NCBI GenBank assembly: GCA_016703745.1
Contig: JADJBK010000006.1
Span: 2,356,001 to 2,420,000 of the forward strand
Direction: 5' to 3'
DNA: 64,000 nucleotides
From: Nitrosomonas sp.
Lineage (GTDB): Bacteria; Pseudomonadota; Gammaproteobacteria; Burkholderiales; Nitrosomonadaceae
This document shows, in pieces, positions 30,560 to 40,452 of the stretch. How positions within the stretch are numbered: position 1 is the first letter of the stretch; each line of letters starts with the position of its first letter. The notes beneath the pieces were generated by a model that was given only the letters and a program-made list of their open reading frames with translations, was not told the origin of the DNA and searched no databases. A program made the position numbers and the translations under genes.

Positions 30560-30652
30560 AGTTTAGAAATATCATATTTTCTACCGTTTATTTATTCGAA
30601 TGGCCTATAAAATGCCATTGGGGGTAGTTTGTCTTTACCGTAAGGATAGTAG

Positions 30653-31942
30653 GTGCCAGAAGATATTCCTGTCTACCTTCTGCTGATCATCTTGGCGCTA
30701 CTGCTGCTGTTGTCTGGTTTTTTTTCTTTATCGGAAACCAGCATGATGGCGATTAATCGCTATCGTCTCAGGCATCTTGCCAAACAGGGTCATCGTGGGG
30801 CGGAACTAACAGTCAGATTGTTGCAGGATACCGACAAGTTGCTGGGTGTCATTCTACTGGGCAATAATCTGTTAAATACTGCGGCAGCTACGCTGGTTGC
30901 CGTAATTGTTACTTTTTTTTTCGCTCACAGTGAGCTGGCGTTGTTGCTGGGCAGTGTAGCCGTAACATTGGCTATCCTGATTTTTAGTGAGATTACGCCA
31001 AAAGTGATCGCTGCCGCTTACCCCGAGCGTATTGCGCTGACGGTTAGTTACATTCTGACACCATTACTCAAGCTTTTTTCTCCCGTTGTCTGGTTTATCA
31101 ATCTGTTTGTGCAGGCGTTGTTAGTCGTGCTACGTCTGAATCCTTCGCAGCAGGTAGCTCACCAGCTTAGTATGGAAGAACTTAAGACTTTGGTGCTGGA
31201 AGCCGGGCACTTTATTCAGAAAAAACATCAGAGCGTACTGGCCAACCTGATTGATCTGGAATCGATCACAGTTGATGATGTCATGGTGCCTCGAAACCAG
31301 ATTGAGGCGATTGATCTGGAAGCAGATGAAGCTGCAATCAAAAACCAGCTACTGACCTGTCACCATACAAGATTTCCTTTGTACCGCAAACATTTTGATA
31401 ATGTGGTGGGTATTGTGCATGCCCGTAAGATACTGAATCAGCTCAAGGAAGAAGAAATCAGCGCTTCGATGCTAGAGGCGGTTATGCAGAAACCTTATTT
31501 TATTCCCTCCGGTACCCCTCTTTTTTCCCAGTTGCAGCTGTTTCAGGAAAATAATCGCCGTATTGGTCTGGTAGTCGATGAGTATGGGGAATGGTTGGGA
31601 CTGGTAACACTCGAAGATATTCTTGAAGAAGTTATTGGTGAATTCACTACTCATGCACCCACGCAAACCGGTACATGCAAACGGGAAGCAGATGGGAGTA
31701 TAATTGCCGAGGGCGGGGCACTGTTACGCGAATTAAATCGTAAGTTGGGCTTGCAACTGCCACTTGACGGACCCAAAACCCTGAATGGGCTGATTCTTGA
31801 ATATTTTCAAGATATTCCAGAAACGGGAACAGGATTGAAGATTGAAGGTTGCCGAATGGAAGTTTTGCAAACAAACAATCAAGGTGTTAAAACGGTAAGG
31901 ATTTATCCAGATCAGCCAATCCCACAGGGAAAATCAGAATAG
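30653..31942 (+). CDS. CorC/HlyC-type membrane protein with CBS pair
   Basis: 429 residues: DUF21 membrane domain with three to four helices (about 1-190), two CBS domains (about 205-325; VDDVMVPRNQIEAI, VVDEYGEWLGLVTLEDILEE) and a CorC_HlyC C-terminal domain (about 340-425). The family is linked to Mg/Co efflux or membrane integrity. The start is GTG at 30653, four bases after the GGATAGTAG region. Confidence 0.9.
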   Translation: MPEDIPVYLLLIILALLLLLSGFFSLSETSMMAINRYRLRHLAKQGHRGAELTVRLLQDTDKLLGVILLGNNLLNTAAATLVAVIVTFFFAHSELALLLGSVAVTLAILIFSEITPKVIAAAYPERIALTVSYILTPLLKLFSPVVWFINLFVQALLVVLRLNPSQQVAHQLSMEELKTLVLEAGHFIQKKHQSVLANLIDLESITVDDVMVPRNQIEAIDLEADEAAIKNQLLTCHHTRFPLYRKHFDNVVGIVHARKILNQLKEEEISASMLEAVMQKPYFIPSGTPLFSQLQLFQENNRRIGLVVDEYGEWLGLVTLEDILEEVIGEFTTHAPTQTGTCKREADGSIIAEGGALLRELNRKLGLQLPLDGPKTLNGLILEYFQDIPETGTGLKIEGCRMEVLQTNNQGVKTVRIYPDQPIPQGKSE

Positions 31943-32021
31943 GCTGCCTCAAGTAACCGACGAGCAGTTGGCGCTGTTTGAGAGGCATCCTGAATCGGGT
32001 TCGTATTTGTATCTTTTTGTA

Positions 32022-32097
32022 GCGCCCATAGCTCAGTGGATAGAGTACCGCCCTCCGAAGGCGGTGGTCACACGTTCGAATCGTGTTGGGCGCGCCA
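32022..32097 (+). tRNA. tRNA-Arg (CCG)
   Basis: 76-base cloverleaf; acceptor GCGCCCA/TGGGCGC, anticodon loop CTCCGAA, CCA encoded. No flanking repeat, so this site appears unoccupied. Confidence 0.97.
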
Positions 32098-32114
32098 TAA
32101 AAACCACCAGCCAG

Positions 32115-32591
32115 TCAGCGATTCTCGATTCTGGTATACCATCCGTGATAAATTTCATCCGGCCATAACGATTTGATCCATACCAGAATATCGTCAATTT
32201 CCTGATCCTGAAGAATTCCCTCCCATCCTGGCATACGCCCTTCCCCGGGTGGGCCTCCATTAAGAATAAAATGCTTCAACTCATCGGTGGAGTGGTGCCA
32301 TTCGTGAGCGGTGCCATTCAGCGGCGGTGGTGGATATCTGCCGTTATCAAGCGGTTTGCGCCAGTCTGCTGTTCCCTGCGCATATTCACCATGGCAAACA
32401 GCACAATTTTTTTGAAATAGAGTGCGTCCGCGTTCAATCTGGGCAGGATCGAAATTGCGTACCACAGCTTGCTCATGTTGAGAAGTACCCAAAATTTTAT
32501 CCAGCGCATCGCCTGGGCTGATGACAGTCTCTTTTGAGCACGCCGTCAGACCCAAGAGTAACAATATAGTGAGGAATCTATAAAAAACCAT
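32115..32591 (-). CDS. mono-haem cytochrome c lipoprotein
   Basis: 158 residues. Lipoprotein-type signal (LLLLGLTAC-S, Cys about 18), one haem site CAVCH near residue 63 and a distal Met candidate in GRMPGWEG. Periplasmic, membrane-anchored electron carrier. It follows the DUF411 gene directly with no gap and is probably the last gene of a three-gene copper-type operon. Confidence 0.88.
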   Translation of the reverse strand: MVFYRFLTILLLLGLTACSKETVISPGDALDKILGTSQHEQAVVRNFDPAQIERGRTLFQKNCAVCHGEYAQGTADWRKPLDNGRYPPPPLNGTAHEWHHSTDELKHFILNGGPPGEGRMPGWEGILQDQEIDDILVWIKSLWPDEIYHGWYTRIENR

Positions 32592-33125
32592 TTATTTCAA
32601 CCGTAGTATCGATTCTGAAATATCATTCTTCAATGACGGTGTAGCGCTTGAAGATGGTAACGCACCATGCTGGCTGTAAATGGTCGTCGCACTGCGTGTA
32701 TCTCCTGATTTTTTGATTAGTAGTACGTTATATGGATCAATACGCCCGGTCTCCATACCTGGAGAGCCATGTGGCATATCCGGAACCGTTAGTCCCACAG
32801 CGCGGGGTTTTTCCTTGAGCAAACGTTTGATATCTTCCGCCGGTACATGTCCCTCAATAGCATAGCCATCAACCATCGCGGTGTGGCATGAGCCGAGGCT
32901 GGGAGCTACGCCAGCCTGTGCACGCATTTTCTGGTTGCCAACATCATGAGTATTGACAGTAAAACCATGTAATTCCAGATGTTCTACCCATTTGGCACAA
33001 CAGCCACAGGTTGGACTTTTATAGACCTCGACTGTCTGATTGGCGCTAACATAAGCTGGAAAAATGGTCAGAATAACCACCATTAATACGAGCGTTATCA
33101 AAATATTTAATTGCTTTGCTTTCAT
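32592..33125 (-). CDS. DUF411 family periplasmic metal-binding protein
   Basis: 177 residues. Signal sequence at 1-29, then VEVYKSPTCGCCAKWVEHL with a CxxxCxCC-like Cys cluster and GSCHTAMVDGYAIEGHVPA, both hallmarks of DUF411 proteins found near copper genes. The ATG at 33125 has GGAGGATAT directly ahead and overlaps the cupredoxin stop (ATGA). The extended tail after GRIDPYNVLL is longer than in short family members. Confidence 0.87.
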   Translation of the reverse strand: MKAKQLNILITLVLMVVILTIFPAYVSANQTVEVYKSPTCGCCAKWVEHLELHGFTVNTHDVGNQKMRAQAGVAPSLGSCHTAMVDGYAIEGHVPAEDIKRLLKEKPRAVGLTVPDMPHGSPGMETGRIDPYNVLLIKKSGDTRSATTIYSQHGALPSSSATPSLKNDISESILRLK

Positions 33126-33577
33126 ATATCCTCCACAAAAATTTTGCCGCGCATGCCTGTGAAATGCCCCGGGATTGGGCATGCAAAATGAAGTACACCC
33201 GCACTGGTAAATTGCCAAATCAGTTCTTTCTGTTCGCCCGGATAGAGGGTGACCTGGTTGGGGTCATTATGTTGCATGCCTGAATGTGATCGCATCATTT
33301 TTGCATGTTCCTTGAGATGCTCCAAAGTATCCAGGATAAATTCATGCCTTCTTTTGCCGGAATTGCTGACGATTAACCGGATGGTTTCACCCTGTTTAAC
33401 GTTTAACTCAGAGGGTTCGAAACGGTACTCGTAAGCTTCGATATTAATTGTGCGTGAAACGTTCACTACGTCACCTGGCCTGCCTATCGTTGCATTGTTA
33501 TAATCCGGTTTTTCTGCTTGGGCGATCGGAGTAATCAGGAATAGAATTAACATTGCGACACAAGCGTACTTTTTCAT
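33122..33577 (-). CDS. periplasmic cupredoxin-like copper protein
   Basis: 151 residues with a cleavable signal (AQA-EKP, about 22). Type-1 copper ligands: His in RRHEFIL, then Cys, His and Met in CPIPGHFTGM. Resembles CopC/plastocyanin-like electron or copper carriers. The His-Met rich stretch HLKEHAKMMRSHSGMQHN between ligands suggests extra copper binding. First gene of the operon with DUF411 and cytochrome c. Confidence 0.9.
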   Translation of the reverse strand: MKKYACVAMLILFLITPIAQAEKPDYNNATIGRPGDVVNVSRTINIEAYEYRFEPSELNVKQGETIRLIVSNSGKRRHEFILDTLEHLKEHAKMMRSHSGMQHNDPNQVTLYPGEQKELIWQFTSAGVLHFACPIPGHFTGMRGKIFVEDI

Positions 33578-33612
33578 ATACCCTCCATTCGTTATTTGAT
33601 AAAAAGTATCTC

Positions 33613-33628
33613 AATAATGTGCATTATT
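33613..33628. promoter_or_regulatory. palindrome between copper operon and ttcA
   Basis: AATAATGTGCATTATT, a 6+6 inverted repeat in the divergent intergenic region, 36 bases upstream of the cupredoxin start. Possible operator; the regulator is unknown. Confidence 0.3.
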
Positions 33629-33736
33629 TCGATAATGAGAGCAATGGAATATTTCTGTGAAATTGCTTTTGTTGTAGTTTTGCCGGTAGTTACCAATTTT
33701 TAAATCACTATTTATTCACGTCTGTCAGGAGTCACC

Positions 33737-34618
33737 ATGGTTGTGGAAGTCCTTTCCCGAAAACTGGAATATAACACGAACAAGTTGCGTAAACGCCTGA
33801 GGCGCCTTGTAGGGACGGCAATCGCCGATTACAACATGATTGAACATGGTGATCGTGTAATGGTATGTTTGTCCGGAGGAAAAGACAGTTATGCTTTACT
33901 GGATATTCTTCGCAACCTGCAGGCACATGCTCCACTGGATTTCGAATTGATCGCGGTTAATCTTGACCAAAAACAACCGGGGTTTCCTGAACGAGTATTG
34001 CCAGACTACCTGACTGAAATTGGCATTCCTTTTTACATTGTCGAACAAGACACCTACAGTGTGGTGAAACGCGTGATTGCGGAAGGTAAAACTACCTGCA
34101 GTCTCTGTTCCCGCCTGCGCAGAGGGGTGCTCTATCGGGTTGCAGGTGAGCTTGGTGCAACTAAAATTGCACTGGGACATCATCGCGACGATATTTTGGA
34201 AACTTTTTTTCTCAATATGTTTTACGGTGGAAAACTGAAAGCGATGCCACCCAAACTGGTCAGTGACGATGGTCAGCATATCGTGATTCGTCCGCTTGCG
34301 TATTGCAAGGAAAAAGATCTGGCGACATTTGCTGAAATTACGCAATTCCCGATTATCCCTTGCAACTTGTGCGGTTCCCAACCCAATATGCAACGTCAGG
34401 TTATCAAGGAAATGATGCAAAAATGGGACCGGAATTTCCCGGGCAGGCTCGAAACCATGTTTACCGCGTTACAAAATATCCAGCTTTCCCACCTGGCTGA
34501 TACTCGACGTTATAATTTCTCCCACCTCAAGCCCCACGGTGTCCCGTGTGAGGACGGAGACAAGGCATTTGATGAGGTCATGCCTTGGGTTAATGACACA
34601 GCTGCTCCGTTTCCATAA
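33737..34618 (+). CDS. ttcA: tRNA 2-thiocytidine(32) synthetase
   Basis: 293 residues. PP-loop CLSGGKDSYALL at about 43-54 and the two CxxC pairs CSLC (about 117) and CNLC (about 212), which hold an Fe-S cluster, identify TtcA. It thiolates C32 of certain tRNAs. CAGGAG precedes the ATG. Confidence 0.95.
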   Translation: MVVEVLSRKLEYNTNKLRKRLRRLVGTAIADYNMIEHGDRVMVCLSGGKDSYALLDILRNLQAHAPLDFELIAVNLDQKQPGFPERVLPDYLTEIGIPFYIVEQDTYSVVKRVIAEGKTTCSLCSRLRRGVLYRVAGELGATKIALGHHRDDILETFFLNMFYGGKLKAMPPKLVSDDGQHIVIRPLAYCKEKDLATFAEITQFPIIPCNLCGSQPNMQRQVIKEMMQKWDRNFPGRLETMFTALQNIQLSHLADTRRYNFSHLKPHGVPCEDGDKAFDEVMPWVNDTAAPFP

Positions 34619-34663
34619 AGAAATTATTCTCTGCAGTGTGCCCATTCCCGACTCTTGACACGA

Positions 34664-35200
34664 TCAGCAATCATCCCGATCCTGGCACCATTTTTGCTTA
34701 ATGATTTCTGTCATGGCTTCATTCATGCCGGCATCACGACCTTCTTTGAAAGCACGATCCGCCGACATGCCTTCACTAAGCCGGTAAACTACCCACATTG
34801 CTCCGGCTCGGTTACCGGTGCTGCAGTGCAGGAGAATCGGCGAGGTTGCTTGCGCGAGGATTGCCTTGAAAGCAGCCAGCTGAGATTCGTCTATCCCTTC
34901 CCGCGTGACGGGAATGTTGAAATATTCCATATCGGTTTTTTTGACCGCCAGTTTTTCATTATTCGTACCTTCTTGCTCGGTGCGTAAATCAATAATGGTA
35001 CGGAAATCATGCTTGACCAATTCTTGAATGGCATTGCTGTCAAGTGCGCCGGAAGTAGCAATATTGGGTGCAACTCGCTGGTAACGCATTATGTTGTTGA
35101 CTTGAGCAGGATAGGGAACCAGACCTTTGGCAATTGCCCAGTTAGCAATCAACAATATAAACAGGACGAATAACAGGGTAATCTGCTTCAAAAATTTCAT
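34664..35200 (-). CDS. secreted/periplasmic protein tyrosine phosphatase-like protein
   Basis: 178 residues with an N-terminal hydrophobic export segment. The P-loop HCSTGNRAG (Cys-x5-Arg) is that of cysteine phosphatases of the dual-specificity/DUF442 group; the DLRTEQE segment is also typical. Substrate unknown. Converges with ttcA and is divergent from the P-type ATPase. Confidence 0.82.
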   Translation of the reverse strand: MKFLKQITLLFVLFILLIANWAIAKGLVPYPAQVNNIMRYQRVAPNIATSGALDSNAIQELVKHDFRTIIDLRTEQEGTNNEKLAVKKTDMEYFNIPVTREGIDESQLAAFKAILAQATSPILLHCSTGNRAGAMWVVYRLSEGMSADRAFKEGRDAGMNEAMTEIIKQKWCQDRDDC

Positions 35201-35275
35201 CTTGGTCTCCTATAAAGTCTAAACGGGCTAAAATCGTAGCATGAATACCGGGGTAATTGAAAAGAGTCATCAATC

Positions 35276-37993
35276 ATGAAAAACAATGGCTTGAATCCTA
35301 ACCAGGAAATAACCGCCTGGCATTGTCAGACAAGCGAAATAGCATTGAGTTTGCTGCAAGCCACTTCGCAGGGATTAACACAGCAGGAAGCCGGGATACG
35401 CCAGCAACATTATGGCGCCAATTGCTTAAGTCCTCTCAAAACTCGTAGTGCCTGGATGCGTTTTCTATCGCAGTTTCATAATGTGCTGATTTACGTATTA
35501 TTGGCAGCGGCACTGGTAACGGTTTTCTTGCAACAGTGGGTTGATACAGCAGTGATCATCGGTGTTGTCATAATCAATGCCTTGATTGGCTTCGTTCAGG
35601 AAGGCAAAGCAGAGCAGGCGCTGGATGCCATTCGCAGGATGTTGTCGCCTGAAGCAACGGTGCTGCGTGATGGGCATCGTAGACGGATTGCTGCGGAGGA
35701 GCTGGTGCCGGGTGATGTGGTCATGCTGCAATCTGGTGATAAGGTACCGGCGGATCTTCGTTTGATTGGTGTTAAAAATCTGCGAATCGAGGAAGCGGCG
35801 CTGACAGGAGAATCTGAGGCAGTAGAGAAAAGTACAGCGCCGGTGAAAAAAAACGCGGAGCTGGGTGATCGTTTTTGCATGGCATATTCCGGCACGCTGG
35901 TGGCTTATGGCCAGGGAATAGGGGTGGTCGTCGCAACGGGAGACACAACCGAAATCGGTCATGTCAACGCCATGTTGCGACGTGTCGATGTGCTGGAGAC
36001 GCCTTTGCTGAGACAAATGGCGGTATTCGGCCGCTGGTTGACCGTTGTTATTGTTGTGCTGGCAGCCAGTCTGCTTTTATACGGTTTGCTGCTGCATGAC
36101 TATACAACGGGTGAGATATTTACTGCTGCGGTTAGTATTGCCGTTGCAGCGATCCCGGAGGGACTGCCCGCCATCATGACTATCACGCTGGCATTGGGAG
36201 TGCGATCGATGGCGTGGCGTCATGCAATCATCCGGCGCTTGCCGGCAGTTGAAACGTTAGGCTCGGTTACGATAATCTGCTCGGATAAAACCGGAACGCT
36301 AACTCGCAATGAAATGACTGTACAACAAGTGATTACTGCCGATAGCTCATTAGCAGTCAGCGGCATTGGTTATGTGCCACGCGGCGGATTCACGCTACAG
36401 GACGAAGATTTTTTTGTGACGGAGTGCCCTGAATTCACTGATCTATTTCGAGTTGCGCTGTTATGCAACGATGCACAGCTCAAAGAGGAGCATGATAACT
36501 GGTCGCTTGTAGGCGATCCGACGGAGGGCGCGTTGCTGGCGCTCGCAATGAAGGCTGGGTTTGATCCCGTTTTTGAGCAGGCAACTTGCCCACGTATCGA
36601 CACCATTCCGTTTGAGTCCGAGCATCGCTTCATGGCAACGTTACATCATGATCACACCGGGCGCGGCTTTATTTACTGGAAAGGCGCGCTTGAAGCGGTA
36701 TTGACCCGATGCGAGAGTCAACGGACTGCTGCAGGTGATCAACCGCTTGATAAAGATTTCTGGCAAATGGCTATGGACACGGTTGCAGCACAGGGGCAAC
36801 GGATATTGGCGCTGGCGGTCAAGTACGTTGAAGTAGAGCAGACAGCGCTGATGTTTGAAGATGTCAGTGATGGTTTCGTGCTGCTGGGTCTGGTTGGTAT
36901 TGTTGATCCTCCACGTGAGGAATCGATTGCTGCGGTAACGGCATGCCGTTCGGCAGGAATACAGGTAAAAATGATCACGGGCGATCACGTGACGACTGCC
37001 AAAGCAATTGGGTTGCAACTGGGTATTGGTGATGGACAGGCTGCCTTGACAGGTGGTGAGCTGGATAGGCTTGATGATCAGCAGCTTGCAGAAGCTGTCA
37101 GAATTGTTGATGTCTTTGCGCGAGCCAGCCCCGCACACAAACTGCGTTTGGTGGAGGCGATGCAGACCAATGGTGAGATTGTTGCGATGACTGGTGACGG
37201 CGTTAATGATGCGCCTGCGTTGCGACGGGCGGATATCGGCGTGGCCATGGGCAGAAAAGGGACTGAAGTTGCCAAGGAAGCAGCAGAGATGGTAATTACT
37301 GATGATAATTTTGCATCCATTATCCACGCGGTGGAAGAGGGACGCAGAGTTTACGATAATATTCGCAAAACCATTATCTATACGCTTGCTGTCAGTGGCG
37401 GGCAGGCAGCCATGCTGGGGGTCGCCATTTTGCTGGGTGTGGTGCTGCCGATTACGCCGGTACAGATATTGTGGGTCAATATGGTGACAGCGGTAACCTT
37501 GTCGATGGCCTTGGCTTTTGAGCAGGCGGAGCCTGCGATCATGCAGCGCCCACCAAGGGATCCCCAAGGTTTTATTCTGGATACTTTTATGCTGTGGCGA
37601 GTTGGATTTGTTTCCATATTGCTCACCGTGGGCGCACTGGGACTTTATTACTGGCAGCAGGCTGCAGGAGCGAGTCTCGAAGTGTGCCGCACGACAGCCG
37701 TCAACGCGCTTGTCATCGGTGAAATCGGTTATCTCTTTAATTGTCGTTATATGCTGGCGCCTGTGATCAAGTGGCGAGATTTTGTCGGTAATCCTTATGC
37801 ACTGTTGTTGGTTGCGTTATTACTGATTCTGCAACTCTTATTTACCTACAATGGTTACATGCAGCAATTATTCGCAACGGCCGGTATCAATCTGGCAGCG
37901 TGGTCGAAAATTCTGCTGTTCGGTTTGATGCTGTTTCTGATTGTCGAAACTGAGAAATATCTGCTTTGTCATTTCAGAATTGTAAAATGTTGA
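35276..37993 (+). CDS. P-type cation-transporting ATPase (P2 type)
   Basis: 905 residues. Actuator TGES at about 178, phosphorylation motif DKTGT at about 337, GDGVNDAP hinge at about 640, and ten predicted helices with the PEGLP motif in M4. The M6 segment NMVTAVTLSMALAFE differs from classic Ca-pumps, so the ion (Ca, Na/K or Mg) is uncertain. Complete, single-gene unit. Confidence 0.93.
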   Translation: MKNNGLNPNQEITAWHCQTSEIALSLLQATSQGLTQQEAGIRQQHYGANCLSPLKTRSAWMRFLSQFHNVLIYVLLAAALVTVFLQQWVDTAVIIGVVIINALIGFVQEGKAEQALDAIRRMLSPEATVLRDGHRRRIAAEELVPGDVVMLQSGDKVPADLRLIGVKNLRIEEAALTGESEAVEKSTAPVKKNAELGDRFCMAYSGTLVAYGQGIGVVVATGDTTEIGHVNAMLRRVDVLETPLLRQMAVFGRWLTVVIVVLAASLLLYGLLLHDYTTGEIFTAAVSIAVAAIPEGLPAIMTITLALGVRSMAWRHAIIRRLPAVETLGSVTIICSDKTGTLTRNEMTVQQVITADSSLAVSGIGYVPRGGFTLQDEDFFVTECPEFTDLFRVALLCNDAQLKEEHDNWSLVGDPTEGALLALAMKAGFDPVFEQATCPRIDTIPFESEHRFMATLHHDHTGRGFIYWKGALEAVLTRCESQRTAAGDQPLDKDFWQMAMDTVAAQGQRILALAVKYVEVEQTALMFEDVSDGFVLLGLVGIVDPPREESIAAVTACRSAGIQVKMITGDHVTTAKAIGLQLGIGDGQAALTGGELDRLDDQQLAEAVRIVDVFARASPAHKLRLVEAMQTNGEIVAMTGDGVNDAPALRRADIGVAMGRKGTEVAKEAAEMVITDDNFASIIHAVEEGRRVYDNIRKTIIYTLAVSGGQAAMLGVAILLGVVLPITPVQILWVNMVTAVTLSMALAFEQAEPAIMQRPPRDPQGFILDTFMLWRVGFVSILLTVGALGLYYWQQAAGASLEVCRTTAVNALVIGEIGYLFNCRYMLAPVIKWRDFVGNPYALLLVALLLILQLLFTYNGYMQQLFATAGINLAAWSKILLFGLMLFLIVETEKYLLCHFRIVKC

Positions 37994-38005
37994 AACGGGG
38001 TTTAC

Positions 38006-39112
38006 TTGTTTTTTAGTGCTGCTGATCATGCGTGGATGACGCAGGCGCTGCGTCTGGCGGAGAATGGGTTGTATACCACCACTCCCAATCCGCGCGTAGG
38101 GTGTGTGATCGTTAGGGATGGCCAGATAGTAGGGAGTGGCTGGCACGTGCGTTCAGGAGAGCCGCATGCCGAAATTCATGCGCTACGTGCAGCGGGTTCG
38201 CTTGCGAGAGGCGCAACGGTGTATGTGACTCTGGAACCTTGTAGCCATCAGGGGCGCACACCACCTTGTACACGGGCATTGATTGAGGCTGGAGTTAATC
38301 GTGTAATGATGGCCATGCTGGATCCCAATGACAGAGTCAATGGCGAGGGTATCAGGCAGCTGCGGGCAGCCGGAATAGCAGTACAGTCCGGATTGCTGGC
38401 GGCCGAGGCACGGGCATTGAATATTGGTTTTGTTACCCGCATGCAATTGGGTCGCCCTTGGGTGCGGATGAAGGTTGCCGCTAGTCTCGACGGAAAGACC
38501 GCACTGAACAACGGCCAAAGTCAATGGATCACGGGTGAGGCGGCTCGGCTGGATGCACATAAATGGCGTGCGCAATCCTGCGCGATCTTAACCGGGATTG
38601 GCTCAATCCTATCGGATAATGCGCAACTGAACGTGCGGCACGTAGAAACTACTCGACAACCGGTGCGAGTGGTGCTTGATACTTGTCTCAGGCTGCCTGT
38701 GCAGGCTAAAGTCCTGACCGGGGAGGGGGGGCAGACCTGGGTCTTTACCACCGCCACCGACCAACGAAAAATACAATCCCTGCAACAGGCGGGTATAAAG
38801 GTTCTGGTGTTGCCAAGTCAAGCCGGAAAAGTTGATTTGCATGCTGTCATGAACAGCCTTGCCGAGCTCCAAATCAACGAATTATTAATTGAAGCAGGTG
38901 CGACATTGAATGGTGCACTCGTGGCAAGTGGCCTGGTGGATGAAATAATTTTATATTTTGCACCTATGCTGTTGGGTGATCAGGCGAGGGGTATACTCGC
39001 ACTTGGTGAGCTGACCAATTTGTCTGATCACATCGAACTGCAAAATCTCGATTGGCGCCAAGTTGGAAAAGATATGCGTCTGACGGCAACGCTTGTGAAA
39101 AAGCTGGTTTAA
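38006..39112 (+). CDS. ribD: bifunctional riboflavin deaminase/reductase RibD
   Basis: 368 residues. The N-terminal deaminase has the zinc site HAEIHAL and PCSHQGRTPPC; the C-terminal half is the reductase (KVAASLDGKTAL; GATLNGALV). It carries out the second and third steps of riboflavin synthesis. The TTG at 38006 gives the usual FSAADHAWM start; an ATG at 38036 is possible. Confidence 0.94.
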   Translation: MFFSAADHAWMTQALRLAENGLYTTTPNPRVGCVIVRDGQIVGSGWHVRSGEPHAEIHALRAAGSLARGATVYVTLEPCSHQGRTPPCTRALIEAGVNRVMMAMLDPNDRVNGEGIRQLRAAGIAVQSGLLAAEARALNIGFVTRMQLGRPWVRMKVAASLDGKTALNNGQSQWITGEAARLDAHKWRAQSCAILTGIGSILSDNAQLNVRHVETTRQPVRVVLDTCLRLPVQAKVLTGEGGQTWVFTTATDQRKIQSLQQAGIKVLVLPSQAGKVDLHAVMNSLAELQINELLIEAGATLNGALVASGLVDEIILYFAPMLLGDQARGILALGELTNLSDHIELQNLDWRQVGKDMRLTATLVKKLV

Positions 39113-39226
39113 AAGCTGCAGTTTTCACCTATGTTCCATCAAATGATGCAGTACTATGTTGACTGTATGGTTTTAGTGATTACCGGCAGCTCTTCATAAC
39201 TTCAATTCTCCCGTAATATTAGACTG

Positions 39227-40444
39227 ATGCGCATTCTGCACGTACTCGATCATTCCCTGCCTCTGCACAGTGGCTATACCTTTCGCACCCTGTCGATATT
39301 GAAGGCGCAACGCGCCATGGGATGGGAAACTTTTCATGTGACCGGCGAGAAACAGGCCAGTGGCGAACAACTGGAAGAAACAGTGAATGACTGGACATTC
39401 TTTCGTACACCCAAAGGTGGGAGTTACCTGAGTAGATTACCAGTTCTTAATCAAGTAGCGGTAATCAACAGTCTGACACAACGCTTGTTTGAAATCGTTC
39501 CCCAAGTTAAGCCGGATATTCTGCATGCCCATTCCCCCTCGTTGAATGGAATCGCCGCACTGCGGGTAGCGCGTAAGCTAAAAATTCCGCTGGTATACGA
39601 GGTGCGCGCCTTCTGGGAAGATGCCGCCGTCGATCATGGCACCAGCACAGAATGGGGAATTCGCTATCGCCTGACGCGCGCACTGGAAAATTATGCAATG
39701 CATCATGCGGATGCTATTACTACCATATGCGAAGGCTTGCGTGGCGACATCATTTCGCGAAAGATTGCTCCTGAAAAAGTAACGGTGATTCCTAATGCGG
39801 TTGATCTGGAAAATTTTGAGATGATCCAGTCCACCGATGGTGAGCTAAGGAATAGTTTGGGATTAACAAACCGGCAGGTTGTCGGTTTCATCGGCTCATT
39901 TTACGCATATGAAGGATTAACGGTATTGTTGCAGGCATTGCCATGGATGCTTGCCGATAATCCGGATATTCGCCTGCTGCTGGTGGGTGGTGGGCCACAA
40001 GAGGCAGAATTACGGCAACTGGCCAACGAATTGAAGATTGCAGACAAGGTGGTCTTTACCGGACGCGTGCCGCACGAACAAGTGCAGCGCTACTACAGCA
40101 TTATTGATGTACTGGTTTATCCACGCCTTTCCATGCGCCTGACCGATCTGGTGACTCCCTTGAAACCACTGGAAGCAATGGCTCAAGGAAAACTGCTCGC
40201 TGCATCTGATGTGGGCGGTCACCGGGAATTGATTCGTGATGGTCATAATGGGGTGTTATTCAAAACCAACGATCCCCGTTCACTTGCCGAGAAAGTCAAT
40301 GCACTGCTGCAGGCACCGGCGCGTTGGCCAGCCCTTCGTCAGGCGGGGCGAGAATATGTTGAGACTGAACGTAACTGGGTGCGTAGCGTGGCGGGGTATC
40401 GACCGGTTTATCAGGAACTGCTTGGGCTGCAGCAAACAAGCTAA
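39227..40444 (+). CDS. GT4 glycosyltransferase, exosortase/PEP-CTERM-associated type
   Basis: 405 residues, GT-B fold. The start RILHVLDHSLPLHSGYTFRT is the signature of the exosortase A-associated glycosyltransferase group (TIGR04063, from memory), and the C-terminal donor site is PLKPLEAMAQGK. Probably acts in exopolysaccharide assembly. Eight bases separate it from the next glycosyltransferase gene. Confidence 0.88.
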   Translation: MRILHVLDHSLPLHSGYTFRTLSILKAQRAMGWETFHVTGEKQASGEQLEETVNDWTFFRTPKGGSYLSRLPVLNQVAVINSLTQRLFEIVPQVKPDILHAHSPSLNGIAALRVARKLKIPLVYEVRAFWEDAAVDHGTSTEWGIRYRLTRALENYAMHHADAITTICEGLRGDIISRKIAPEKVTVIPNAVDLENFEMIQSTDGELRNSLGLTNRQVVGFIGSFYAYEGLTVLLQALPWMLADNPDIRLLLVGGGPQEAELRQLANELKIADKVVFTGRVPHEQVQRYYSIIDVLVYPRLSMRLTDLVTPLKPLEAMAQGKLLAASDVGGHRELIRDGHNGVLFKTNDPRSLAEKVNALLQAPARWPALRQAGREYVETERNWVRSVAGYRPVYQELLGLQQTS

Positions 40445-40452
40445 GACTATTT

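Noticed and set aside
32022..32097. tRNA-Arg as a second integration site.
   Set aside because: No partial copy of its 3' end and no integrase were found around it in the window.
36641..37567. A 308-codon minus-strand frame inside the P-type ATPase gene.
   Set aside because: Long only because the plus-strand coding sequence lacks stops in that antisense frame; His/Arg/Gln-rich and without domain features.
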